Part shown: piece after piece, positions 33,917 through 44,975 of the stretch | Layout of the letters: each line of letters begins with the position of its first letter | Position numbering within the stretch: position 1 is the stretch's first letter | NCBI RefSeq assembly: GCF_036711975.1 | Contig: NC_091967.1 | Span: 23,250,001 to 23,314,000 of the forward strand | Length of the DNA: 64,000 nt | Source: Onthophagus taurus | Lineage: Eukaryota; Arthropoda; Insecta; Coleoptera; Scarabaeidae | Direction: 5' to 3' | Position numbers and translations under genes: made by a program | The notes under the pieces: model-generated | What the model was told of the DNA's origin: nothing | Seen by the model: only the letters and a program-made list of their open reading frames with translations | Database searches by the model: none

Positions 33917-35904
33917 ATGAATGGATTAAAAAAATTTGTAGAATGTTACAACATATCTATGAGAAATTTAGTTAAACCGTGGGTACCTACATCTATTTGT
34001 ACTACTTGTAGATTAACTCTGATTAATTGGAACGATATGAAAAAGGAAGTTGTCATTACACCAACCATGTGGTACGAGCCTAAGGATCACAATGAAGACT
34101 GTTACTTCTGTGCCTGTGATATAACAGGTTGTAATAAAAAAAATAAAGGAAACATATTATATTCTAACGTACAAAGCGTAACACCAGCCAAGAAAGGAAA
34201 AATAGCGAGATTAGACAAAGTACCACCTAATAAACATGAATGTTGTTTGGAAGAAATGAGTTCTGTTGAAAGTGAAAAGGACAGTGATTATGAGGATTCT
34301 GTTAGTGCCAAAGACCCTGAACTTTTTGATCAAGATTCATTAGATGATCTTATTCGCGATCTTATTCTTTCTTAAGATTCAGCTGAATTATTGGCTTCAA
34401 GACTTAAAGAGAGGAACATGTTGTTACCCGGAACAAAAATTACAGCGTACAGAAGAAGAGATGAGGAATTTCTGAAATATTTTTCTAGTGAAAATTCCTT
34501 AGTTTATTGTAATGATATAGAAGGACTTATCAATATACAGCGTGTCCCGTATCTTCCGCATCAGAGCATTATACGGTTGTAGAATACATTATTCTGAAGC
34601 GATCTTTCTAATAAAATTTTTTCGAAATGTTTATAATAACCGCACGCGAACTGTTTAACGACGACCAATAACGGACGACTTTGATTCATCGAAAAAGTTT
34701 ATTTCTCTTTCCATGACGAATCTATTGGTGAATACACGTGGGAAACGAGTTATCATCGGCGTAGCGAACCGGCCGAGGGTGGCACCGATTACCTGAGTCT
34801 GATTTGCGATCTGCTGATTGGACGAAAAACAGTTCCTTTAAACAGTTCCCGTGCGGTTATTATAAACATTTCGAAAAAATTTTATTAGAAAGATCGCTTC
34901 AGAATAATGTATCCTACAACCGTATAATGCTCTGATGCGGAAGATACGGGACACGCTGTATATCAAGTAGATGTGTATAAGTCCGATGACTGGCTTCTCT
35001 TTATAGATTCTTCTAAAGAACACCTTAAAGCAGTGTTGCTCCATAACGGTAATAAATACGCAGCAATCCCTATTGGTCATTCCACCAGGCGAAAAGAATC
35101 ATACGACGACCTTCAATTTATACTCGAAAAAAACCATAAAATTACAACATCCACAACTGGTTTATATGTGGTGACTACTTTAAAATGATCAATATTTTGG
35201 TTGGTTTACAATCAGGAAATACAAAAAATCCTTGCTTTCTCTGCATTTGGGACAGTCGTGCCCGAGAACAACATTGGATTAAAAAAAAGTGGCCTGAAAG
35301 ATTTGATTGGAAAGTTGGTTCCAACAATGTTGTTTACAAGAGTCTTGTTGACACAAAGCGTATTTTGTTACCTCCACTCCATATCAAATTAGGCTTGATC
35401 AAACAATTCGTAAAAGCCTTAAATACTGATGGAAACTGTTTTAAATACCTTAAGTCTGCATTTCAAAATTTAAGTAATGCTAAAGTTAAGGAAGGTATTT
35501 TCGTGGGGCCTGATATAAGAAACTTAATGAAAGATGCCGATTTTATGAGAACAATAACAGATAACGCAAAAAACGCTTGGTTAAGTTAAGAAGTTGTACA
35601 AAATTTCTTGGGCAACCATCGGGACCCACAATATAAAAACATTGTATCGACAATGTTATTAAACTTTAAAAAATTAGGCTGTTTAATGAGTTTGAAGCTA
35701 CATTTCCTATTTTCCCATTTAGATTACTTTCAGGAAAATGTAGGAGCCTTCAGCGAAGAAATAGGTGAACGATTCCATCAGGATTTGAAAGAAAAAGAGC
35801 GACACTATCAAGGTAGATGGGATGAAAGAATGATGGCTGACTACTGCTGGTCTTTGAAAAGAAACGATAACGCTGCTCAATATAAGCGTAAGAGTGTTAA
35901 GTGA
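33917..35904 (+). pseudogene. Broken transposase-like protein of element A
   Basis: Pieces in order: 33917-34375 (MNGLKKFVECYNISMRNLV, then zinc-ligand pairs CTTC and CYFCACDITGC), 34391-34535 (ASRLKERNMLLPGT), a 425 bp MITE, then 34973-35188 (DDWLLFIDSSKEHLKAVLLH), 35185-35589 (NPCFLCIWDSRAREQHW, LPPLHIKLGLIKQFVKAL, KEGIFVGPDIRNLMKD) and 35608-35904 (FLFSHLDYFQENVGAFSEEI, ERFHQDLKEKERHYQGRWDE, MMADYCWSLKR). I recognise it as a widespread arthropod repeat-encoded protein but cannot name the superfamily. FIDSSK and the FHQD region are candidate acidic catalytic sites. A stop at 35587-35589, a stop near 34373 and frame changes show it is dead. Confidence 0.65.
34536..34960. mobile_element. 425 bp palindromic MITE, TA duplication
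   Basis: Inverted arms of about 120 bp: left TACAGCGTGTCCCGTATCTT, right its complement ending GGGACACGCTGTA. Flanked by TA at 34534-34535 and 34961-34962. The arms are nearly identical, so it is young. It interrupts the transposase-like gene of element A between EGLINI and VDVYKSDDW. No coding capacity. TA target and TACAG ends fit a Tc1/mariner-type MITE. Confidence 0.88.
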
Positions 35905-36987
35905 TCGTTTGAATTGATGCGCGATCGTTATTATAAGAAACTAAAATAACATCTAAACTGTTATAAATAGAAAAGAAGTTTTAAAAATACAAAATTAAAT
36001 ACAATAAAAAACAAATTAATTTAAAAATATTCGAGAATAAGTGAAAGTTATGAAGTTCCATTGTTATAAAGTATATCAAAGAAAAATATTGTAATTTAAT
36101 TTTTACTTTCTCGCACTATATACGAAGTATATGAGACAAAGTATTGTAATCGTGCAAAGATTCGACCTCGATATTTTGATGGATATACACGTTTTGAGGT
36201 CCCCTGAGTCCTGATATTGACCATTCCCAGAAAATGCCTGTGCGTATTTATGTACGTACATACGTATGTAATAATGTGTGTAAACACGATAACTTAAAAA
36301 CGCAATCAGTTACCGTAATGAAATTTGGTATATAGCTATTAAACCAAAATCGAAAGCTCTTAAACAACTTTTGGACCAAATCCACTAACCGGAAATGGCA
36401 CTTTACCTGAAAACATTCAAATGTTTCATATAAACTTACACTTTTGATATGTATAGCCCAACATATACTTTCGTATACATCTAATAAATGATAAAAAATT
36501 ACCATATATTGAATTTTAGCGAAATCGCTTGACCGCAAGTGTCACTTTACCTGAACACATTTTAACATTTTCACAATTTTAAAACTTGTAAATAAAACTG
36601 GAAAATAAAAAGATGTTATTTCAAACATGATGAATTTCTTAGTTTTAGGGGACAATTTCTCAGAGATCAAGAAAAATATTTAAATAAATAATATAAGATT
36701 TTAAGGGGGCAGAGAAATAGTTTTAAATGGCATAATGACTTCCGCGGAGAAAAATTATCTTTTGATGTAAATTCAGCCTTGAATGTGCTGAAAAATCGTG
36801 TTTTTCGCATATTTTAGGTAAGATATCTTGAAAATCTTAGGTGATGAAGCAATTCTGACGTCAGATTCGGATTCAGGGTATCGAAAATTATTTGGAAGGT
36901 ATAGTCTAGTCTTTGGTTTAAAAATTTGTCGACCTGTGTTACCTGCGTACGGCTATTGCAATGACCATGCGAATCTGACGACTAGAA
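35905..36987. other. Element A interior, no gene seen
   Basis: AT-rich. Around 36240-36270 there is a run of alternating TACGTACGTAC-type sequence. Nothing else was identified. Confidence 0.35.
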
Positions 36988-37440
36988 GTCTAACCCCCAA
37001 TATGAAAAAATTAATTTCAACTAAATCGACTATAATTAGAGAATGGTTTGACGGATTTTAATGTTTTATATCTCAATTAAAAGTATGTGTCTGGCTGAAT
37101 GCGGTTGTCTAAATGCCCGATTCGAAATATTTAAGGATTTTGATTAAAACACAAAAAACGATTAATCAAACACATCAATTATTTCCTTAACTAATTGACC
37201 AATTTTAGTCATCAACATCTCGATCGAAAGTATGATCTACAATGAAAAGTAGAAGGTATGCGAAGGTGGAAATGCTCGATTTCAAAATTTACTAATTACC
37301 TGCGTACGGCTATTGAAATGACCGACTGGAAGTCTAGCCCCCAAACTTTCGATTGAGATATAAAACATTAAAATCCATCAAACCGTTCTCTAATTATAGT
37401 CGATTTAGTTTAAATTATCTTTTTTATATTGGGGGATAGA

Positions 37441-38744
37441 CTTTCTTTTGCAGGAAGTGTTAAACATTGAAGTTCGATTAGTGCGTTTTATTTTAGTAAA
37501 ATGACGTAAGTTTTATTTGAAATGTTTCGAGAAAACGAGTAATTTTTTTATTGAAAGGTTGAGTTTTAAAACCAAAAAACTTCACATTTTTTGTTTATTC
37601 ACCTCCAGTATTCCTTCCTCCCACAATAAATTAAGGAGGGGATGTTTGGAAGTTGATTCGCTAATAACGCATTTTAGTTGATATGCGGGCATTTAAGGGT
37701 GATAAAGTAGTTTAGAAAAATAAAACTTATTACTTAAATTAAGTGATAAATGCGTGCTATATTTATGCTAAGTGTTAGGTGATATTAGTGATGTGATATA
37801 GGACATTATGGGATTGCTATTTTATGAATGTTGAAGGATGTGAAGGTATCGTATTAATTCTTTTTTTTTGTCACAATAAATTAATTTATCTTTTCTTTCC
37901 AGCTGAGCTTCGAAGTAAAATCCAAGGGAAACAACATCTATTCGGTGAGTCGTTTTCAATTTTATTAATTGACCAAAACATATCGAGAAAATTCGCGATT
38001 TGAACGGTGTAATTTTTCCAGATAAAAACCGTATGAACGCTACTCACTGGATTTGTGCTTGAAAAATTATAAAGCTTTAATTATCAACATTGTCAAAACA
38101 TGAAATAATTTGAAATTGAGTGTAAACCACTCCAAATAATACTAGTATAATCTAATTCAAACTTTTTAATAGGGGAGTCTCTTTTTTTGTATCAAATAAA
38201 ATGATTTCTTTGGGAATTTTTTGCTACCAAATTATGTGGTATTTCAATTTAATCTTTTGCATATGTTTTCATGATATAGTTACTTATTTAAAAAGAATTG
38301 TTTATAGAAAATAATCTTTACATTGTCCCTCAACCAAGTTGGTGCGTGGATTGTCTAAGTTGCTGGTTGATACAATATCTATCCCTGAAATAATCTGAAA
38401 CTCAAAAATCAAATGATGTTCTTTTCGTTTGAACTAGAACTAAGCAAAAAAAAAATATTATTGGCAAAATGGCGCCTAGTCAAATTCAGATAATCGATTT
38501 TGTTCTTCAAATCGATAAGTTTATCTCAAAAAAAATCATGTGTATATCGTATCAGTTTCTCTGTAGGTCATACGATAGAAAGATACTATTTGAAAGTGCA
38601 GTTCAAAGTTCAAGTCAATCGAATGAGTAGTTTTTTAGGAATCGTGTTAACCAGATGTAAAAAGGATGTTTCGAGAAAAATGCACTTACAGTTTCATGTA
38701 ATACAATGTTATGCATGTATACGCCTTGTTAATTTAATGTTTAT
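37441..38744. other. Element A interior, no gene seen
   Basis: No supported gene. A short segment at 37903-37945 is bracketed by a good acceptor (TTTCTTTCCAG) and donor (GGTGAGTCG), but it encodes only about 14 residues and joins to nothing recognisable. A GAACTAGAACTAAG motif occurs near 38430. Confidence 0.35.
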
Positions 38745-39947
38745 ATCTTCTACATTCAGCCAGACGCAAGCTTTTCGTTTGAGATATATAACATTAAAAT
38801 CGGTCAAACCATTCTTTAGTTAAAGCGAATTTAATCAAAATTAATTTTTTCGCATTGGGGGCTAGACTTCCAGTCGGTAGGTAGTTGGAGTCATTTAAAT
38901 AACCGTACGTAGGTAATTAGTAAATTTTTAAATCGGACATTTCAACCTTCGCATTCATTGTAGATCATACTTTCGATCGAGATGTTGATGACTAAACTTG
39001 GTCAATTAACACAGGAGATAATTGACTTATTTGATTAATTAATTTTTTGTTTTTTATTCAAAATCCTTAAATATTTCGAATCGGGCATTTCGACATAGTT
39101 ATTCAGCTAGACGCCAGCTTTCGTTTGAAATATAAAACATTAAAATCCGTTAAACCGTTCTTTAGTTATAGTGAATGTAATCAAAATAAATTTTTTCTTA
39201 TTGAGAGCTAGACTATTCGCGGGGTCATATCAATACCCGTACGCAAATAATTAGTAAATTTTGAAATCGGGCATTTCCACCTTCGCGTTCATTGTAGATC
39301 ATACTTTCGATCGAGATGTTGATGACTAAAATTGGTCAATTAGTTAAGGAGATAATTAATGTGTTTGATTAATTCGTTTTTTTGTGTTTTAATCAAAATC
39401 CTTAAATATTTCGAATTGGGCATTTAGCCAGGCATAAACTTTCGATTGTGATATAAAACATTAAAATCCGCCAAACTGTTCTCTAACTATAGTCGATTTA
39501 GTTTAAACTAATTTTTTCATATTGGGGGCTAGACTTTCGGGCGTTCACACGTGCATAAACAACGAGCCACACGGAACACATTCCGAGAGCTGTACAAGAT
39601 TAACGGGAGAGAATTGAAATCGGGCATTTTGTGATTTCGATAGAAGAAACTATGACGAATCGAATGACGTATAGATGTTGATCACCGGGTACATCGTTTA
39701 CGAGTTATCACTACATAAAAAAAAGGTCATTTTTGTGTTATTTTCGTGTACCTTCGCATTATTTTGGCGTTTTAGCGGAATTCGAAAGAGATTTCGAATC
39801 GGGCATTTCCACTTTCGTATTGGTCAAAGATTAAGCTTTCGAATGAGACATTGTTTATCGAAATCGGTTGACTGATTCTCTTGTTATAATTAAAATACTA
39901 TACACCTTGTTTATAGATATACATAGTTATCCAACCGGACGAGTTGG

Positions 39948-42900
39948 GGAGTGCGGGAAGTTAGCCCCCCATTTTTGATTTTTAAATTTTTTATTGTTGT
40001 TCTAGATTGTTCTAGAGTTGTTCTACATTGTTCCAAAGCGGTAAATCGAAAAAATAAAAACTCCGTGAGAAAACCGAAAAAACGGGTTTTTTGACTAGCC
40101 CCCCATTTTTGGAAAAATCAAATTTTCTTTGTTGTTCTGGGTTGTTCTAGTTGTTCTAGTTATTGTTCTAGAAAATCAAAATTATGGGATACAGCATTAC
40201 GAAGTTATAACTAAAAATAGGTTTGGCCGCCGAAATGTCTAGTTGATTGTTGTGACCATAGTTTTTCTATTATCAATTCCATATTACAAATATATACTTA
40301 TTATATCTAACGCAATCTGGAACAGCTATTATTTTCACTAGAACAACTCTCTAAAGGACACTTTACTCTTTGAAAATTAAAGTTTTTAGAAGTTTCAGTC
40401 AGTAATTTTTGTGTTAGCGGTTTTATATTACACAATAAGAATTAAAAAACATAGAACAATCTAAAATAACTTAAACTTTGCCATTCAAATTTTTCTAGAC
40501 GTGTTTTACGTTTAACACGGACATTAATTTTGCAAAATCACGTTTTTTGTTGCTCTAAATTGTTCTTGTTGTTCTAGGTACTTAAAATGTTTATTTAATC
40601 ACTGCGGCTTTAGTTCTTTTAAAGTTTCATATTAAAAATTAGTACTTACAACAATTAAAACAATTCAGAACAGCTATTATTTTCATTAGAAAAACCTTAC
40701 ATTTGAGTTGTTGTGATATCAGACAGATTTTGTTGAATCAGTGAACCCAACCTTTAATACAATAATAGTTTTAAAAAATATGGAAAATCTGACCATCTAA
40801 TTTTGTAAAAATCACCTTTCTCTTTAAACTTATAATAATAAAACATAAGTTGCGATTTAAAGTGTATTTTATTTTGTAAAACTAAGTAATAAATTAATAA
40901 ATAAACTAAATTAACAAAACAATAACTATTCTTTCACAAAAACTGTACAAAAACTTATTCTAATGTAAAGTATAACTAAATAAATTAAATCATCTAAATA
41001 GACTAATATCACGGAACTTATTCACACACATATATGCACATTTGTGCATTTATTTCTGTTGCTTCTTCAACTAGTATGGATTTTTTTCTTAAATTATTAA
41101 ATAATAACCAATTAGCATTGTTGGGCATAAATGTCCTGTAGTGTCCTACATCACTCAAAGAGTGATTAACTTCGTAGCTGATGATACTTGCGAGGATATA
41201 GACTTTGTTCTGGAGTTGTAAATTGCGGGGGTAATGGAGTGCGGGAAGTTAGCTCCCAATTTTTTTATTTTTAAATTTTTCATTGTTGTTCTAGATTGTT
41301 CTAGAGTTGTTCTATATTGTTCCAAAGCGGCAAATAGCAAAAATAAAAACTCTGCGAGAAAAACCAAAAAAAAACAAGTTTTTTTACTAACCCCCCCATT
41401 TTTGGAAAAATCAGATTTTCTCTGTTGTTCTGGGTTGTTCTAGTTGTTCTAGTTACTGTTCTAGAAAATCAAAATTATGGGATACAGCATTACGAAGATA
41501 TAACTAAAAATAGGTTGGGCTGCCAAAATATCTAGTTGATTGCTGTGATCATAGTTTTTCCATTTTCAGTTCCATATCACAAATATATACTTATTATACC
41601 TAAGCAATCTGGAACAGCTAATATTTTCACTAGAACAACTCTATAAAGAACACTTTACTCTTTGAAAATGAAAATTTTTGGAAGTTTCAGTTAGTAATTC
41701 TTTCATAAGTTCATAAGTAAGTTTCATTAATAACTATTTCAATAAAAAATATAAAAATATATTCTTCAAAATACTTGCGGATTCGACAGTATATTTTATA
41801 GTTTAGCATTTGCCCGTACACACAATTCATTTAGAAATCATGTTGAGAATGTTTGCACAGATTGCTTTAGTTTCCTAAAATTATTTTTTATAACCGGTTC
41901 TAGTAAAGCAACATATAAAAAAAGAGCTTAACTAAAATAGGAATAAATTATTTTGGAAACCAGAATATTGTTGGCGTGATAATAGTGAATGCTTTTTCAA
42001 ATATTGCGTTTCTTTGCACACAACTATTTAAAGAAGAATTTAGTTATTGTAGGACTAAAAACTGCAATAATTGTTTAAACGTTACTTTCCATAAAAACAT
42101 AATTTTACCAATCGACATTGACATCGTAACAATATTTGGCTATGCACAGCTAAAGCAAATAATAGAAAACAACATGCAAACTCTAAGCAACAATTGCAAA
42201 AAATGTGGTCTGCACAAATGTGCATATATGTTTATAAATGAGCAAAGTGATGTAACCGTATTATTCCATGATATTAGTTTATTTACATAATTTAGTTCAT
42301 TTAGTTATAGTTTACCTTAGAATAAGTTATTGTACTGATATAGTAATACTGATCGAATAGTTATTGTTTTATTTGTTAGTTTAGTTTATTTATTAATTTA
42401 TTACTTAGTTTATACAAAATAAAATACACTTTAAAACGCATCTTATGTTTTACTATTATAAGTTTAAAGAGAAAGGTTAAACTTGTGATTTTTAAAAAAT
42501 TAGGATGGTCAGATTATTCCATATTTTTTCAGTTTTTTAAAACTATTATTATATTAAAGATTGGGTTCACTGATTCAACAAAACCTGTCCGATATCACAA
42601 CAACTGAAATTTAAGGTTTTTCTAGTGAAAATAACAGCTGTTCTGAATTGTTTTAATTGTTGTAAGTACTAATTTTTAATATGAAAGTTTAAAAGAACTA
42701 ATGCCGCAGTGATTAAATAAACATTTTAACTACCTAGAACAACAAGAACAATTTAGAGCAACAAAAAATATGTGATTTTGCAAAATTAATGTCCGTGTTA
42801 AACGTAAAACACATCTACAACAATTTGAATCGGCAAAGTTTGAGTTATTTTAGATTGTTCTATGTTTTTTAATTCTTATTGTGTAATATAAAACCGCTGA

Positions 42901-43372
42901 CACAAGAATTTTATTATTGACTGAATCTTCCAAAAACTTTAATTTTCAAAGAGTAAAATGCTCTTTAGAGAGTTGTTCTAGTAAAAATAATAGTTGTTCC
43001 AGATTGCGTTAGCTATAATAAGTATATATTTGTAATATGGAATTGATAATAGAAAAATTATGGTCACAGCAATCAACTAGACATTTCGGCGGCCAAACCT
43101 ATTTTTAGTTATAACTTCGTAATGCTGTAACCCATAAGTTTGATTTTCTAGAACAATAACTAGAACAACTAGAACAACCTAGAACAACAAAGAAAATTTG
43201 ATTTTTCCAAAAATGGGGGGCTAGTCAAAAAACCTGTTTTATCGGCTTTCTCGCGGAGTTTTTATTTTTTCGATTTGCCGCTTTGGAACAATGTAGAACA
43301 ACTCTAGAACAATCTAGAACAACAATAAAAAATTTAAAAATCAAAAAATTGGGGGCTAACTTCCCGCACTCC
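39948..43372. mobile_element. 3.4 kb element with ~1 kb TIRs and 7 bp duplication (element B)
   Basis: Begins GGAGTGCGGGAAGTTAGCCC and ends with the complement, GCTAACTTCCCGCACTCC. Flanked by exact 7-mers GAGTTGG (39941-39947 and 43373-43379). TIRs are about 984 bp (39948-40931) and 1,018 bp (42355-43372) and include GTTGTTCTAGATTGTTCTAG arrays. A third, direct copy of the outer ~490 bp of the left TIR sits at 41233-41715, pointing to a nested or duplicated end. The only candidate gene is the short frame at 41976-42290. The AGTTAGCCCCCAATTTTT terminus is shared with element A, so B may be a relative mobilised by similar machinery. Confidence 0.8.
41976..42290 (+). CDS. Small cysteine-rich ORF in element B
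   Basis: A 104-residue frame with two Cys pairs on each side: CRTKNCNNC near residues 25-33 and CKKCGLHKC near residues 77-85, separated by a hydrophobic/polar segment (NIILPIDIDIVTIFGYAQL). The four-plus-four cysteine spacing suggests a zinc ribbon. It faintly recalls the C-terminal part of ubiquitin-protease-like proteins carried by some insect transposons, but I cannot support a function. It is the only frame in the unique centre of the element; upstream sequence in the same frame has stops, so it may be a fragment. Confidence 0.35.
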   Translation: MIIVNAFSNIAFLCTQLFKEEFSYCRTKNCNNCLNVTFHKNIILPIDIDIVTIFGYAQLKQIIENNMQTLSNNCKKCGLHKCAYMFINEQSDVTVLFHDISLFT

Positions 43373-43379
43373 GAGTTGG

Positions 43380-43878
43380 GTTGCTCTAGCTCATGCTGCC
43401 TCTAACGGCAAACGAGAAAAACATCATTTATGAATGAATTGAATAAAATTGGAAATCCAACTTGTAGTAGAAGTTGGTGAATTTATGTGATTGAACACGA
43501 AATTGTTTAACATATAAAATATTTAATTACATTAAACATTACATCTAAATATTTTAAAAAATATCCGTCCGTTTTTTATAACAGAGAACCAAAAATTGCC
43601 TTGCTAATTAAATGGTGAGTTTTGATTTTTGTTCGTCCTATTGCAGACTTAATTCCAGACGTGGTAGCGCCGAGCCTCCACATATCAAACGAGTAGGTAG
43701 TATAAACAAAGTTTTTTTGCAACTATTCGAGTTTGGATAAACGATTTCACGTATACAAATTCGTTCTTTATTATTTCGTCGTTGAGAATTCTTTGGTTAA
43801 AATACAAATACGAAAATTAAGAAATATTAATTAGAATCAATTAACTAAATAAAAACGAAGTATGTATTTCTGATTTTA
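43380..43878. other. Intergenic, nothing recognised
   Basis: AT-rich, no coding frame or repeat family seen. Confidence 0.35.
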
Positions 43879-44547
43879 TTAACGAGTGGTTCTAAATTGA
43901 TGTGAAAGATTCAAGGGATGATTTTTCAGTGAAAATTACGGGGTGTTTTTCATATCACTTTTTGTTCAAAACCCCTTCTCCTCCAAGTTATAGCCCTCTA
44001 AAATTAAGGGAAAAATCTGCAACTTTCTTATCTCTTGACATTTTACAACTAACAAATTGTTAATTTGACATAACTTAATTTCTTTGACTAATAATAACCA
44101 ATCTCTGAATTAATTCACTTGAGTCTGTATATTATTTTATTTTTTTGTGATCAAACTAACAATTTTAGGAGAAAATGTCAGGATACAAAAAAGGTGCGTA
44201 TTGAATCCCACTATTTAAATCAAGTTTTTAAATAGAAAAATGTAGACGTATTAAAAAGTTCTAATGCAAAGTATTATGAGGTTGATTTTTTCAGCCTCTT
44301 GTAATAACATTTTCGGGTTGGTCAAAAAGTGTCATTTTATTAACAACAGTTACCTGCCAAATTTCAATCTTCTAAATTCCTCCATAGTGGATTTATTGAA
44401 TAAAAACAATTTTTTCCCCTAACTTTAGAGTACTGTAACTCGGTGGGGAAGAGATTTTGAACAAAAACTTATATGACAGACTCTCCTTAATTTTTGGTGA
44501 AAAATCACTCCTTGAAATCTGTCGGATTAATTTAGAAACAGCCTGTA
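43879..44547. mobile_element. MITE related to the long-TIR mariner-like element
   Basis: A 669 bp element whose two arms are diverged copies of the TIRs at 20780-22714. It shares TAGTGGATTTATTGAATAAA, AGTTATAGCCCTCTAAAATT, ATTAAAAAGTTCTAATGC and GATTTTTTCAGCC in the same order. The left arm is about 200 bp and the right about 380 bp, with no transposase. The right end is CAGCCTGTA in a TA context. A non-autonomous relative of the intron element. Confidence 0.7.
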
Positions 44548-44975
44548 TATTAATGAACTTTTTTAAGGTGACGTTATTGTGTTGACTGAACATAATGAAA
44601 ATCATGAATACATAATAACAAAAAACATGACAAATCCTGCTAACTACTTATAATTGCAAATTACAAATTACTTAGAGAAGAAGGCGCTACAAGAAATTCA
44701 ATGTTTAAGCTGTTGTTCGTAATAATTTTTTATGACTGCTGTATCCCAACGCAGTGTACTTAGATTTTTACATTGCCATAAATTTCACCAGTTCGCTGTT
44801 TGCATCAAGAGCTTCAGGAATGATATCCATTATTGGTTACTAGAAAATTGTTATTGGTTACGTGAAATGAATTACTAACGACGTTGGACAGTTAATATAT
44901 TGTGTGGGATTATAGGTAACTTTTCAATTGGCCCTTTCTTCGAAAAACATGCTTCTCAAAAACATGTACCCTTTA
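44548..44975. other. Intergenic, nothing recognised
   Basis: No gene or repeat identified between the MITE and the Harbinger-like element. Confidence 0.35.

Larger units (their letters stand above)
32646..39905 (+). mobile_element. ~7.2 kb DNA transposon with long compound TIRs (element A)
   Basis: Left sequence from 32700 (TATAGTATTTTGATTATAAC) to about 33290 is matched in inverted orientation at about 39300-39905. Shared pieces include CAGTCAACCGATTTCGATAA, AAAATAACACAAAAATGACC and CGTGTGAACGGCCGAAAGTC, each against its complement. Sequence from 32646 shares AGTTAGCCCCCAATTTTT with the ends of element B. Extra copies of a CTAGCCCCCAAT...CTATAATTAGAGAACGGTTT module lie at 36988-37230 (+), 37330-37440 (-), 38745-38870 (-), 39110-39215 (-) and 39410-39540 (-). 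The interior carries one broken transposase-like gene and one MITE. The target duplication and superfamily were not resolved. Confidence 0.6.

Noticed and set aside
37903-37945. Possible mini-exon with strong acceptor and donor
   Set aside because: Only about 14 codons, no neighbouring exons found, and it lies inside a transposon.
38500-38823. 107-codon plus-strand frame
   Set aside because: Overlaps a terminal-repeat module of element A; no homology recognised.
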